Under the pieces are notes generated by a model, which was not told where the DNA came from, ran no database searches, and saw nothing but the letters and a program-made list of their open reading frames with translations. A stretch of DNA of 64,000 nt. It comes from Desmodus rotundus. Taxonomy: Eukaryota > Chordata > Mammalia > Chiroptera > Phyllostomidae. Made by a program: the position numbers and the translations under genes. The stretch covers positions 56,846,873 through 56,910,872 of the forward strand of contig NC_071399.1 in assembly GCF_022682495.2 (NCBI RefSeq), read 5' to 3'. Shown here one piece after another: positions 1 through 12,503 of this stretch. The stretch's first letter is position 1. Every line of letters begins with the position of its first letter.

Positions 1-1437
1 TTAGAGAGAGCCTAAAGGAGAATGCAGTGTAAGTGGCCACCTCTCTCCCAGGCTCCCAGCAGGTTAGCAATCAGCATCTAGATTCAGGCTGATTAGAAAC
101 CTGACCCTCAGGCAGCAGCTGGGAAAGTTGCAGCTAAACCCCTTCCAGGGAAAAAACTGTGCTGTGGGCTGTTTTTTTGGCCTGTTCTTTCTGCACTCAG
201 TTCAGGTAGATAGCTCATGTGCCCATTAAAACATTCTTCTTTGTTTTCTGTAGTGCTGTAGGACTCATGCATGCAAACACTAGTGGCTAACAGAGCTAGG
301 TGATTTGGGGGTCATAAATTGTTGGGGTGCTAGATGTGTGTGCAAGATCTTTGAAAGAAGCTAGCGACTTGGATTTATTGTCAGAATGAACAGGAAGAAG
401 GAGAGGTATTGGGAAAGGGGCCCCAGGCTCTTTTTGCTCCAGGAAGTATATCAGTCAGCCTCTAGATAGAGGGGCTAATTAGGAGCCAAAGAATCAGTCA
501 GCAGCTGTGAAGAAATGCTGTCAAATCCCTTCCAGCAGAGAGAAGGAAGGAGCTTCTACCATTTGTGACAGCATGGATGGAACTGGAGAGCATTATGCTA
601 AGTGAAATAAGCCAGGCGGTGAGGGACAAATACCATATGATCCCACCTTTAACTGGAAAGTAATCAATAGAAGAAAAAAGAAAACAAAATATAACCAGAG
701 ACATTGAAGTTAAGAACAATCTAACAATAGCTAGAGGGGAGTGGGGAGGGGACAGTGGGGAGAGGAGTTTACAGGAACTACTGTAAAGGACACATGGCCA
801 AAACCGAGGGAGAGGATGGAAGCAGGGGAGGGACGTGGGTTTGGCTGGGGTGGGGGGAGTGGTGGGGAGAACATGCAGACAACTGTAATTGAACAACAAT
901 AAAGTAATTCATTAAAACAAAAACAAAAACAAAAACAAATCCCTTCCAGGGAAAAAGTAGGAGATGGGCATTTATGTCTGTTCCCTCTGAACTGAGCGTG
1001 GGCTACAGACACTGTTGTTGGTGAGTGCTCACACACCTGTTTAGCAACCACTTCTTCGTTTGCTGTGGTCTTGTGGGATTGGTGAAGTCAAACCCTGTTG
1101 GCTATTGGAGCTGGATGATGTGAGGGTCTGTCCCTTCCATGGCAGCCTTAAAAGATGAGGTACTAGTTTGGAGGAAAATCTTCTCTCCTCAGAAAGAAGC
1201 TAGGAGTTCAGGATTTCCTCCCAGTTGTAAGGTGGTAGGCTGGGATTTGGGGTTTATAGCCAGAGTTTGTCTCAGTTTTTTATATCGATTTTGGTGTTGG
1301 TATTTTCTCAGTTGCCCAATGTGTAGAGGTTATTCAACTAATTTCTGGATTTCTCTCAGAGGGTATTAATCCATGTGTAGCTGTATGCTTGGGGCATTCG
1401 TGGGAGGAGGAAAATGCAGGGACCTCCTATGACATCT
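1..1437 (-). mobile_element. LINE-1 5'UTR, antisense, cut by window start
   Basis: Read on the minus strand, this begins near 1437 and runs leftward out of the window. The minus-strand start has the look of a laurasiatherian L1 5' end, with a purine-rich leader followed by GC-richer 5'UTR. Two diverged tandem units are visible: about 49-405 and about 421-1260 (excluding the later insertion). Shared landmarks are CTTCCAGGGAAAAA at about 140 and 942, the stretch around 'cttctttgt/cttcgtttg', and 'gaaagaagcta' at about 353 and 1192. Tandem units are common in L1 promoters. No ORF1 is present because the body lies outside the window. Confidence 0.6.
536..935 (+). mobile_element. 5'-truncated LINE-1 3' end with 14-bp target duplication
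   Basis: The tail of ORF2 (GGATGGAACTGGAGAGCATT at 574-593) is followed by a purine-rich 3'UTR and an (AAAAC)n tail. Exact copies of CAAATCCCTTCCAG flank it at 522-535 and 936-949, as expected for L1 target-primed insertion. It sits inside the antisense L1 5'UTR, so it is younger than that host. The G-rich strand makes antisense frames look long; they are not genes. Confidence 0.85.
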
Positions 1438-4400
1438 AACAAAACTTCACTCCTGTAAGATACTTAGTTTGGTTACAATTGTCTTTGCTAGTAGATATAG
1501 AAATTAAATCATGATTCATACATAAATGTGTACTTTATCATTCTTCTAAAAAATATTCAAGATCAGTGTAAAAATAACTTTTCAAAGGTACTAAACAGAG
1601 CATATTTATTTAAACAGACATACCTTCTTTCTTGCCTTTCATTTCAAGATAAAGTTTAGATGAAAAAATTCAAAAACACAATTTAAATTATTGTGAAAAG
1701 GGATATGATACACATTTAAATTGGGCAAAAGAAATTGAAAATCTAAACATCAAAAGACAGTTATAAACCTTTATAGGAGTTTCATTATATAAGAGATCCA
1801 TGTTGGATGATTAAATATGTTTTGATTGTGTATTTATAAATTTAAGAAATAGATTTCCTCTCTCATGCTTGGTGCTTGGGGAAATAACAAAGTAATATGA
1901 TAGTGTCTGAAGGAAAGTTAATTTAAGAAATTAAATTATTCAATACAATAAAGTTCACACTAAGTGACATTTCAGCAATATAACATAGTACTTAAGTTGG
2001 TGTGCATTTACTATAAATTAATTTCCATTCAAGTTATTTGCTAATTTATCTTGTTTAGCAAAACAACAGCAATATACCAGGAAACTGATAGCATATTTGT
2101 CATGACTGATAGATTGATATTTCAGTTATGTTGCAGTTTTTATATCTATATGTGTTATAAATATTGTTATTTAATTCTATGCACATGGGTGCTTCATAAT
2201 AATTTGGTAAATAAACAGTAACTTCAACTTTAAAAAGGGATTATCATTTATGTTTGGGATATATTCATTTTCATTTCTGTCTCTTCTTTCTATTTATCCC
2301 AGACAAGTTACAGAAGGAGAAGCTCATGGTTTTAACAAGTTTCTTGTTCCATAAGTATGACTCTGTGGATCAACATCCAATAATATCAGAATCTGCATAC
2401 CTTAGAAAACAATGTAAAGCTAAGAAACAAAGTGACATTAAGTTTGATAAATTCATAGAATTCATTTGTTTTTATGATAAGATGAGCACCCTTTCTTCCT
2501 TCCTTCCTCCCCTCCTTCTTCCTTTCCTTCCTTTCTTCCATCCTTCCCACTTTTATTTTCTTATTCTTTTTTTTTTAATTTCTAATGCCTCTACAAAGTT
2601 GGTCTTGACAGCTATTTCTGCATATTTGGCATATCATGCAAAATATGTTATTTCTAGACACAGTACTTTTTTTTGCCCGAGTATACCTTCTGAGCACATT
2701 TTGTCTTAATATACATTCTGTTGTATAATTATATGCAATTTATTTTAATCTGTTTAGTATATTGATACGGAGATGGTATATTAGTGTAAGACATTATGAA
2801 ACATGATGGATTGCTGATACTCTCTTGAAATAATGGAGGGGACCATTTCTGAGTAGTTTGACTTTATTATTGACATCTGAGAAAGCATTAGGACTTGCAA
2901 GGACAAAATGACAACAGTGAAACTTTCTATGTAATTATCAAAGGACTAGTATCTTTTGCCAATTAGCTTAGAAGTAAAAAATCAAAGTTTACAACAAAAA
3001 TTTAGCTTAGAAATTACAGAGTAAAACAGACTTGACATTGATAATGACCTATGTTGTATTTAAACTTCTTCACATCCTAGGACACTGAACCTTGTGACAA
3101 ACAGGAAGACCTTAAGCACACAATGATCTTAATGTTCCAAATTAATTTTTTTTACTAGTATTACCATTGATTTGACATGCTTTTGGTGACAATACCTAAT
3201 TTACTTTGAAACTCAAATGACATTAATGGAGAACAAAAGAGTTTGATATTTCAAAATGGGTCATAGGTTAAAATAAAGTTGAGACAGGCTCATTTGAACA
3301 TACATTGGAACATTAATTATAGAATTATTATCAAAACCTGAATGAAGTGACATTTTTTTCAGTTGGCTTGCTGAGAAAATGTGTATGTGCAGTGCAAGTA
3401 ATTAGTTTATGATGTGAAATGTATACAGATATAGAAAAGGGGGCATACTCATGTGCTATCCAAAATTCTCAACATATCATTACGTTTTATCACATTTGTC
3501 TTTGCCAAAATAAATAAGTTGATTTTCCCCTCTTTTTTCTCATTTACAGATAACAGTGTAAACAATTTTGTTATTTGTCTTTCAAAATTTCAGAATTTTG
3601 TTTGATTTCCAGAATTTCCAGAATGGTGTTTGATTGGTTTGCTATGGTTTTGATTATATTTATGGAATGTTAAACTGTAAACCAATATGGACACAATTAC
3701 TTATATTTTCAAATGTAGGATGTTTGCAGGTATAAGTGTTTTATTCTTAGGCATTATACCTCAAACTAAAAACAAGGACCTCGGTTCATACTATTGAAGA
3801 ATGGGGGATAGCAAAATACAATACATATCAGTTTTAATAGCTATCAATTATTATTTTTCTCAGCAAGCAAAGTGGCAACTGTGAGCAATCAAGAGAAGAA
3901 AGAATGTGGAAGTGGCATGCTCCCTGCTTAGGCTACCATTCACCAGCTGATGTCTAGGGGTGATATATTTCTTCAGCTCAATAAAGTCTCCCCATCCTCA
4001 CTAGGATTGGAGCTGCAGTATCGTTGTTTGCACGTGACAGTTCTCAAACGAGTTTGGTGCATTAGGAGGGATGCAGAGTTATATCTTATATACTATTAAG
4101 AAACCTGAGTGTTTTCAGTAAACTTCAGTTGTTGTTGTTGGTGTTTTTCCAATTTGCAATTGCGCCAGCCCAATTCTGATTGGTTATACCCAACATTACA
4201 TAAAACACTGCATCATTAGTACCATAGGTCAACTACTTTTGCTATTTATCAATGCATTTTTAAGTGCTTTCCAAAATGTTTACAATTTTAGAGTACAGAA
4301 GGTACTTATCTCTTGGACCACTTGCTTATATTTGCTTCAAAGGTTCTCATAAGTGGCTCCCTTTATCTATCAAGTCAGCTTTGATCTTGTCGTGGTACCA

Positions 4401-5190
4401 TCTTCACACAAAGGCCTCCACCAGTTTTACTGTGGTAAGAAGCAAGAGGCAACTGAAAGGTCCTACTGCAACCTTGAACTGACATATGTCACTTCTACCA
4501 CTGTCTTTGAGCCATGTAAGGTTGGGATGCCCTGCCTGAATGTAACAGAGTTAAACAAAAATGTAGTGTTCTGTAACTGGAAGGGAAGGAAAAGTAGATA
4601 TTGGTAAATACTACTAATGTCTATCATATGAGAATGATATTTGCATTCATGGTTCCCTAAAATAAATTTCAGATGAGATCAGGCCTGTTCATGGTGGTAA
4701 GGCCGTAGACTAAATTTCAAAGATTTAAAACACAAGGATATTTACATTTAAAAAATCTATGATTAGAAAGGAAAGCTTTTTAAAATTATATTTGGATATG
4801 TAACCAAAACAAAGAGTACAGTGCAATTATTTGTTTATATACTGAACTTAAGTTGGAGATTTTTAAGCATATTATATCAAATATATTTAACCAGAATGAT
4901 GAGCATAAAATAATTTAAGCATATTATATCAAATATGCTTTAGTATACCTACTTATTCTTTAAATTGCATGATTATCTGAATCCATGTTTTAAAAAGTCA
5001 TAATAATGTAGGTCTTCTAGTTATAATCTGAAAGTCATGTAATACTTCTACCTATGATTGGTGATGACTATTGATTACTAGTTTTTGTTGGTTTTCATGA
5101 ATATTGAGAAATAGCACCAATAAATAAAAAGCATTATGGTATACATTAAAATAATGCTTTGAAGTGTGTTCAGATTGAGGCTATTTCTTT
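1438..5190. other. AT-rich DNA, no gene recognised
   Basis: No exon, RNA gene or clear transposon was recognised. A pyrimidine tract (CTTC/CTTCC) lies at about 2500-2550 and a short GTT run at about 4130. The stretch 3850-4600 is less AT-rich, with an AATAAA near 3979 and a CCAAT-like block near 4190. It could be an old LTR or another eroded repeat, but I could not name it. Confidence 0.5.
4862..4936. repeat. 23-bp exact direct repeat, second copy forms a hairpin
   Basis: The 23 bases at 4862-4884 recur exactly at 4914-4936. The second copy continues into 'gctt', so AAGCATAT and ATATGCTT form an 8-bp stem around an 8-nt loop. The origin is unknown: local duplication or the ends of a small DNA transposon are both possible. 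Confidence 0.8.
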
Positions 5191-5195
5191 TTTCA

Positions 5196-5396
5196 TTAAT
5201 ATTTTATTTATTTATTTTTAGAGAGATGGGAAGGGAAGAAGAAAGGGAGGGAAACATCAATGTTTGGCTGCCTCTCATCCGCCCCTGACAGGGAACCCAG
5301 CCTGCAACCCAGGCATGTGCCTTGGATGGGAATTGAACCCATGACCCTTTGGGTTGCAGGCTGGCACTCAATCCACTGAGTCACACCAGCCGGGGG
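5196..5396 (-). mobile_element. Ves SINE (bat tRNA-derived)
   Basis: The minus strand starts at about 5396 with the Ves head, then a tRNA-like A box and B box region (GGGTTCAATTCCC, antisense at about 5330-5342). It ends in a pyrimidine-rich stretch and an AT tail (TATTTATTTATTTTTA on the plus strand at about 5205-5220). TATTTCT-type sequence near 5182 and 5397 may be the target duplication. Confidence 0.9.
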
Positions 5397-5450
5397 TATT
5401 TCTAATAAGGAAGCTTTATAAGCTGGTTTACTTATTTCAAATGATTTCAT

Positions 5451-5632
5451 GCCCTGGTCAGGTTGCTCAATTGGTTAGAGAGTTGTCCGAATGCACCAAG
5501 GTTGAACTGTGTGTGATCCCTGGTCAGGGCACATACAAGACTCAACCAATGAATGCAGAAATAAATGGAACAACAAATCAGTGTTTCTCTCTCCCTTCTT
5601 CTCTCTCTCTAAAAATCAGTAAGTGAAAAATA
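5451..5632 (+). mobile_element. Older or divergent Ves-family SINE
   Basis: It starts GCCCTGGTCAGGTTGCTCA, with a tRNA-like body, then GTGTTTCTCTCTCCC and a (TCT)n-AAAAATCAGTAAG 3' end. The body is more diverged than the other copies and has a shortened middle, so it probably belongs to an older subfamily. Confidence 0.8.
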
Positions 5633-7160
5633 ATAATTTTAGTCATGCCAATGTTTCCTTGTAAACCCAACTTTAATACCCCTTTCATTGCTAACTGCCT
5701 ATATTAGTGGAATTTAAATTCTCAGAAAATTAAAAACTTAATTGTTTCATATCTTTTTTTGTTTTTTATGTGATATATATAATTTGTCAATAAAATGAAC
5801 ATACTTTATAAGTGTGTTTAAATAACTACTGAAATTAATTTCAGCTGGAGCTTCACAATTACACAATGAGGATTGACATATTTAAGATTAAAATGATTTT
5901 TATTTATAAAAGATTTTTATTACAGTTTTGAACTTTATGAAATAACCTATGACAGGAATGGTTTTATTTGTTCTGCTTTATCCACTGTTCATTTCTCACA
6001 TGTTCTTTGTGAAAGATTAAAGTTTTACTGCTTGGATATTGTATCTATAAACAGCTAATTATGTGACTTTATGTATGGGAAGTATATGTTATTTATAACA
6101 ATGTAGATAATTTGTTTCTATTTTTATCCTGCCACTATTGGTCATTCTTATGTGATTCTAATTAGTTGATTCAATTATGTAACTTTTAATATGAACTAAA
6201 ATCAACCATAGATAGAGAGTGAAAGATATGAAGAAATATTTTAGTATTGATATTATCCTATTAACTAAACTATTCTGCACAACGTATGGTAACTCCTTGG
6301 TGTTCATTGAATTATCAGTGAAACTAATGCTTACTTCTTTCATTTACCAAGTTAGCCATGTGTAGCAAGTCCATGAAAATTTAGATATTTAATAGATAAT
6401 TAAGGAGGAATAAAATCATTGGCAGTTTTAAAATTTTTTGATATGTTCAATTGAGGATACAAAATTAACCTATATATTTAACATATCTGTGATTTACTTA
6501 TCACTGGTATGTCAAAAGATGATTTAATCTATTATTTAGTTTAAAATGTATCTCATACACTTAGAATGAGAAAACAAAAATTCTCTCTGGAGAAGAAATT
6601 TCATGATGATAAACAGAACTTAGGTAAATAAAACCCAACTCATAAGAAAACCTGTTAGATAGCAGAGAATTACCTCTAATATTGTGGATTTGGGGATCAA
6701 CCAAGATCATTTATTTTCAGAAATCCTTGAGGAAAAGCACTATTGTGACAATCTCTCTGAAAAGTTGGATGGTTTTCCAAAATACATCTACTGAACATGT
6801 AGTGTACACGATAAATCACTGCAGTTGTCAGTCAGACACCAGGAACCAGGCAAGGACATCAGTGACTGTCTTTCTTCTCGACTTCATTTCATTTGTTTTC
6901 TTAATTATCCCAGCCAATGAGGATGGGTAGTATCAGATATGCAAATTATAAATATTAAAAGAAAACAAAATTGTGTTCACACATGATAACATTTTATACA
7001 GTGTTTAAAATTTAGCTTAAAATGTTTACCAGAATTAAAAATAGTTTGTCAAGTTGTTGTAGGATACAGATTGTAGAAGGTATTGTTATATGTTTTATCT
7101 ATAAGTAATAAAAATTGGCAAGTGACACTTTTTAAATACCGTTGATGAAAGCAAACTAAA
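5633..7160. other. AT-rich DNA, nothing recognised
   Basis: Very AT-rich sequence with no gene, RNA or confidently named repeat. The short open frames here have no recognisable domain and are what this composition gives by chance. Confidence 0.5.
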
Positions 7161-7169
7161 GTATGAAGT

Positions 7170-8700
7170 ATCAAAATGAGAGATATACCATGTTCACAGA
7201 TTAAAATAGTAAGCAGCAAGATGCCATTTCTTCCTCCAAGTGATTTTGTAAGTTCAAATAAATTTTAAAATAGTTATGCCATTTAAAAAATGGAACATAA
7301 CAAGCTAATTCTAAAAGTAATTGAAGTGAAAAAGATTAAGAATAAGCAATACATTCTTAAAAAAACATAATTTATTTGAAGGATTTTCTTTACCACATAT
7401 CAAGGCCTTCCATAAATCTATAGCATTTAAGAGTATTAGGTATTGGTAAAAGACTAGATAAAGAAACATGTAAAAAAATAAAGAACTCAAATTAACTTAT
7501 GAATTTTTATAGATGTAATATTAGATTGAGGCACTTTGCAGATTAGAGGGAGAAAGACATACTGGTTAATAAAAACTACTAAGATATTTAGTTAGTAAAT
7601 AAACTTTTGAAAGCTAGAATCCTATGTTATTCCATATGTGAGACTCAATTCTAAAGAGAATAAATAACTGTATGAACAAGTAAATATCAATATTTTATAA
7701 GGTAAGAAAGAATACTATCTCTGTGATTTCAAAGTAAAAATTATATTAAAACAGAATACAGAAATACTAACAATTAAGAAAATAATTGATGCTTTGCTTG
7801 TCTTAGAATTAAGAATTTTTATCAAAATTAACATTAAAAAAGAGAAATATTTTCTTTTTTAAAGATTTTACTCATTTATTTTCAGCAAAAGGGGGAAGGA
7901 AGGAGAAAGACAGGGAGAGAAATCTCCTTACGTGCCCCCACAGAGGACCTGACCCACAATCCAGGCATGTGCCCTACTGGGAATTGATCTAGTGACCCTC
8001 TGGTTCACAGGCCAGTGCTCAATTCACTGAGCCATACCAGCCAGGGCTGATAAATATTTCCACACTTAGAATCAACATTGGACAAGTATCAAGAATATAT
8101 ATAGCAACTTTATAAATTAATAAGGAAGAAAACACAAAGCAAGGAAAATATCAGCAAAATACTTTGACACTTCAAAATAGAAAATACAAATGGACAATAT
8201 GTTAAAAAGTACTTGGTGTTATTATACACAAAATAAAAATTAGAACCATACAGAGATTCTCTTAGCTTACTTTAGCATGACAAAGAAATGCAAATTAAAT
8301 AACATTAAATGTTGGTGATCATTTGGAACAAAGATAAATTTCTAACACTTTTAGGAACTCAAATACAGTGACTGATGTGAAAAACTATTTGGAATTACCT
8401 AGAAAAATTGAAATATCTCCCAAGACTTTGACTACTAAGTATATATCCTATAGAATCTCATGTACACAGATACCAGAATTCATGAACAATAATATTTATA
8501 CAAGCTTTGCATGTGAATGCCCCATATTAGAAACAAACCAGATGTTTGCCATCTGTCAACAATGAAATAAGACTAATAAACCAAGATGCATTGTATATCA
8601 GCATACTAGAGAGCAATGCGAAATAGTGAAATAAACTCATACATGCAACAGTATAGTTTTATTTCACCAACACAAGTAAAAGAAGCAAACTAAGGAGAAT
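7170..8700 (+). mobile_element. Eroded LINE-1 ORF2 fragment (old L1M-type)
   Basis: Degenerate ORF2 landmarks occur in sense order. 'gagatataccatgttcacagatt' near 7180 is the typical ORF2 'rearrangement' segment. The 'gcaaattaaat..aatgttggtgatcatttgg' block lies near 8290, and the 'gtgaatgccccatattag' type C-terminal block near 8510. Stops and indels occur throughout. The Ves SINE at 7860-8047 interrupts it. Confidence 0.65.
7860..8047 (-). mobile_element. Ves SINE inserted in old L1
   Basis: Minus-strand Ves copy. On the plus strand the AT tail and purine-rich stretch come first, then GCATGTGCCC, the B-box complement, and CCATACCAGCCAGGGC at the end. Flanking GAAATATTTT (about 7846) and TAAATATTTC (about 8051) are a likely imperfect target duplication. 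Confidence 0.88.
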
Positions 8701-9061
8701 ACTTACACTACCATTCACTTACACTTTCTGCATTCAGTCATAGAAAACTCAAAGGCAGGCAGAATGAAACTATGTTATTTCATTCTATGTAAGAGAACAA
8801 AAAAAGAAAAAGCAAAGAATGAGTAAACAAAAAATAATGTGGGTTATGTTCTATTTTTAGATTTGACACTGAAGTCCTTATAATTATCTATTGAAGTATA
8901 GAGATTTTTTTCAAAATAAAAAGACAACAAAACCATATACATCATGAGCTTATTAGGATAATGTGATTTAAGTGTGCTGATGTGATGATACATGTTAAGA
9001 GAAAAATAAATTGTACAAAATTATACTTTGTATAAATACATTTCTTAAAAATAAAGGTTTT

Positions 9062-10346
9062 CTTTCATTATCAACACTGCTTATTGAATAGACTGTCTTT
9101 TGCCCATTGTATGTTTTTCCCTTCTTTGTCAAATATTAATTGACCGTAAAGGTGTGGATGTATTTCTGGGGCCTCTGTTCCACTGATCTGCATGTTTCTT
9201 TTTGTGCACGTAGCATACTGCTTTGATTACTCTGTGCCTATAGTATAGTTTGATATTAAGTAGCGTGATTCCTCCAACTTTGTTCTTCTTTCTCAAGATC
9301 ACTGTTGCTATTTGGAGTCTCCATATAAATTTTTGGAATATTTGTTCTACTACTGTGAAATTGGTATATTGACAGGAATTGCATTGAAATGTAGATTGCT
9401 TTGGATACTAGGATCATTTTAATTATATTAATTCTTCCTGTCCATGAACATGTGCTTTCACTTACTTGTATCTTCATCCACTTCTTTCTTCAGTGTCTCA
9501 TAATTTTCTGAATAAAGGTCGTTAACATTCTTGGTTAAATTTGTTCCTAGATACTTTATTTTTTGAAGCAATTGTGAATATGGTTATTTTCTTAATTTCT
9601 CTCTCATAGTTCATTATTGGCATGTAAAAATGAAACTGATTTCTGAATAGTAAGTTTGCATCTTGACAGTTTACTGAATTCATTTATCAATTCCAATAGT
9701 TTTTTGGTGGAATCTTTAGGGTTCTCTGTACACACTATCATGTCATCTGCAAATAATGACAGCTTTACCTCTTTCTTTTCAATTTGGATGCCTTTTATTT
9801 CTTCTTGTTTGATGGCTGTGGCTAGGACTTCCAGTACTATTTTGAATAAGAGTGGTAAAAGAGGACATCCCTGTCTTGTCCATGATCTTAAGGGTAATGC
9901 TTGTAGTAGTTGCCCATTGAGTCTGATGTTGGCTCTGGGTTTGTTACGTGAGTTGTGTTCCTTTTATTCCCACTTTGCTGTTTTTGTCATAAATGGGTGC
10001 AGGATTTTATCAAATGCTGTTTACAAATCTATTGATATGATCATGTTGTTTTAGCATTAATTTTTTTATGTGGTGCACCACATTCATTGACTTGCAGATA
10101 TTGTACCAACCTCATATCCTCGGAATAAATCCCACGTGGTCATGGTGTATGATTTTTTTGACATACTGCTGTATTCAGTTTGCTGATAATTTGTTAAGGA
10201 TTTAAGCATCCTTGTTTATCAGGGATATTGGCCTATAATTTTATTTGTTTGTAGTATCTCTATCTGGTTTTGGAATTAGGATAATGCTAGCCTCATAAAA
10301 ATGAGGTTGGGAGTCTTCCAACTCCTGAATGTTTTTGGAGCAGTTT
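9062..10346 (-). mobile_element. LINE-1 ORF2 segment, antisense (left part of split L1)
   Basis: Minus-strand ORF2 covering the middle and C-terminal part of reverse transcriptase. The catalytic F-A-D-D-M box is readable on the minus strand at about 9735-9754. The downstream C-terminal segment (CSWTGRINIIKM, minus strand about 9410-9450) is also visible. The 3' end of the element is missing left of about 9062. Frameshifts and stops make it a fossil. The sequence resumes at 17351 after the retrovirus. Confidence 0.85.
10342..10346. repeat. ERV target-site duplication, left copy
   Basis: AGTTT directly precedes the 5' LTR and AGTTG (17351-17355) directly follows the 3' LTR. Joining the two flanks gives continuous antisense L1 sequence, so these mark the integration site. 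A 4-5 bp duplication fits a class I retrovirus. Confidence 0.75.
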
Positions 10347-10757
10347 TGTAGGGTCATGCTGGACATGGCTCTCTCAACAGCTGTGATGGAAGGCTGGCCA
10401 GAAGATCCTTGGCCAGAAGGAATGCGTATTGTTTTGGAAATGGATTGGAATTCCCTCCTTGTCCCCTTTAGGGAGTGACTTCCTCTCCTGTGACTTCTTG
10501 ACCTTTTCTTTCTGCAAGTACACACTGAGGTAATGTAGCTTAGAGACATGCACAGGACAGGTGCCTCCTTTGTCTGGGACCTCTCAAAACAAATCTTGGA
10601 CTCAGGGAGATGCAGTCTTGTTTCACTGACCTCGCACCATTGATGCTCCCTTTATTGTAATAAAGGTAATGTGTGCCCCATCCAGTCTTCCTTATGTATT
10701 TTTTTGTCTTATCTGAGTAAGCAGTTGAGATCCCCAGACTTGACTTTCTATGCTACA
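10347..10757 (+). repeat. 5' LTR of class I endogenous retrovirus
   Basis: 411 bp beginning TGTA and ending TACA. It aligns along its whole length with 16942-17350, with many substitutions and small indels. A polyadenylation signal AATAAA is at 10659-10664, while the 3' LTR has lost its exact copy. The LTR pair is clearly old. I could not assign the primer binding site just downstream. Confidence 0.85.
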
Positions 10758-11320
10758 ATTGACATAGTTTTTGGCAGGATTCAGATACCCTAAAAACTCC
10801 CTGAGTTGAGTCAACTGTGAGTGACATTATGCTGAATGGGCAGATGCTGGGAGGAATCTCAGGCTGGCCAGCAAGTTTCCCATGGTACAAAGAGACATAC
10901 CTTCTTGATGAATAAGGACTGCCATGGGATTGAGGGAATCTCCTCAATACTCCTCCTGACCTCCTTCAGGCCTTATAACATGTGGTAGAGCAGTGTGCCC
11001 TGGGAAAAAAGAATGGCCTCCACAATGTTCCTGCTACTGTTGGCTGGCTGATGCTGCCAGCACTACAGAGGGTAACTGAGAGATAGATAGAGGGGAGGTC
11101 TGTGCTGTGCATTTATAAGAAAAACTCAAATTAGAAAGGGACATGCATTTCTTAATGGCAGATAGTAAAGATGCCCTAGGGAGACAATTAGAAAAGATCA
11201 GTGAACAATTATGGGACCTAGCCTGATGCTTTGCCAGGGTATAGAGATGGCAAATATCACCCACCTGACATGGGCAATTGTGGTACGCAGTCTTACTAGA
11301 ATCCCCACAAGTAGTATCCT
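10758..11320 (+). other. ERV leader and gag 5' region, eroded
   Basis: This lies between the 5' LTR and the first recognisable gag sequence. No standard primer binding site is obvious: the usual TGG two or three bases after the LTR is absent, and 'tttttggcagg' at about 10768 is the nearest candidate. Short plus-strand frames with many stops probably hold the matrix part of gag. Confidence 0.45.
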
Positions 11321-12500
11321 ATGACTGAAAATAAAAGTGTCTCAGGTGAAGAGATTTTAATAGATGAGGGTGGAGTGGCTATAGAGGTAGAAGAAGGGAA
11401 ACTTATGTCTGATGTTGCTATGACTCAGAAAATTAAGACCCAACAGCCATGGGCACTGCAGGGTATTCTGATGCTGCCTCCCCAGCAGACCTCACACACT
11501 AGGATGCACCCCTACTGCCCTGCCAAGTGGGTAGAGCTGGCTTCTAAGTTCAGCCACAAAGGGTCCAAATCCATCACTAGATGGCTATTGTGGCTATAGG
11601 ATAAAGGGTCTAATGGCATTTTACTTATGGGGGATAAATTAAAGTATGTGTCTTCTGTAACCACCCACCCCTCTTTGAGACAAAGAATTCATAGGGTCAA
11701 AGCCCCAGCTGCTCACACAGCTACCCTCCTTTTATGGCTAATAGCTGGCTATATGTCAACCTGGCCTATTGAGGGGGATCTACCATCCTCTAATCCATGC
11801 TGGACCAGTTTACTAGAACTTCATAAATTCATCGAAGAGCTAGGCATGAGACACACCATCTATAACCCATAGTCCAATGGGCCGGATATGGTAAGATTTA
11901 CCGTGAGAATGAGGGCTCGTGTTTTGCAAACAGCACCCCTGGCTTATTTCAGCATCCTTATACCTATTTTGTCCAATAAGGTGGGCAATTCTGTACAAGA
12001 AGTGACACAGACAGTTCTCCACCTAAGGGAGATAGAGCTACTGAGACAAAAGAAAGGAACAAGGCAGAAAAGGAGAACAGAGAGGGAAAAAAGTGAGAAA
12101 ACATAACTGTGAAAAGTAAACAGAAAGGTCCAGTGAAAGTAACATGAAAACAACTATAGAATGGTCTGGTAAAGGCTGGGGTAGATAAAGATGAGAGACA
12201 AAAAGCTTATCCACATTCTTGTAAGTCTGTGGCAGCAACTTAAACCTGATCAACTGTTCCAGCCTATATCGACATCTACTATCTTATCCTTGGAAGGGAC
12301 ACCATCATGTGGGACAGTCCCGTCAGTGCCCCCAGAGCCAACACCCTGCTTGGCTGACTTCATGGCTGCCCTGCCTGCAGAGTTTCCCCCAGCCCACTGG
12401 AGGACAATCTATGGGGAGGAGTCTTTGCATAGAGGGATGACGCAGAGACCTGTTTACAGAGATCCAGTGGGGCCCAGAGGCCACATGAAGAACATGCTAC
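11321..12500 (+). pseudogene. gag: ERV gag remnant (capsid region)
   Basis: Open pieces at 11321-11599 and 11627-11872 fit a gammaretrovirus-like capsid: a WxxL..KF helix followed by a W-rich stretch and a THPSLRQR motif. A further piece at 12191-12500 resembles the Gag C-terminal helical part. No zinc-knuckle CCHC motif is visible before pro. Stops separate the pieces (for example after 11599 and 11872). Gag would form the virion core; this copy cannot be translated whole. The assignment rests on position before pro and on family resemblance by eye. Confidence 0.6.
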
Positions 12501-12503
12501 TGA

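Noticed and set aside
498..1051. Antisense open frames of 106 and 133 codons
   Set aside because: They are antisense to an L1 3'UTR whose G-rich strand lacks stop codons; Pro/Leu/Ser-rich content is compositional.
2254..2709. 151-codon plus-strand open frame
   Set aside because: Its second half runs through a CTTC/CTTCC tract and T-rich DNA. It has no domain, no splice-site context and low-complexity hydrophobic content.
4264..4607. Overlapping 72- and 84-codon plus-strand frames
   Set aside because: No family resemblance and the two frames compete. Kept only as unassigned DNA.
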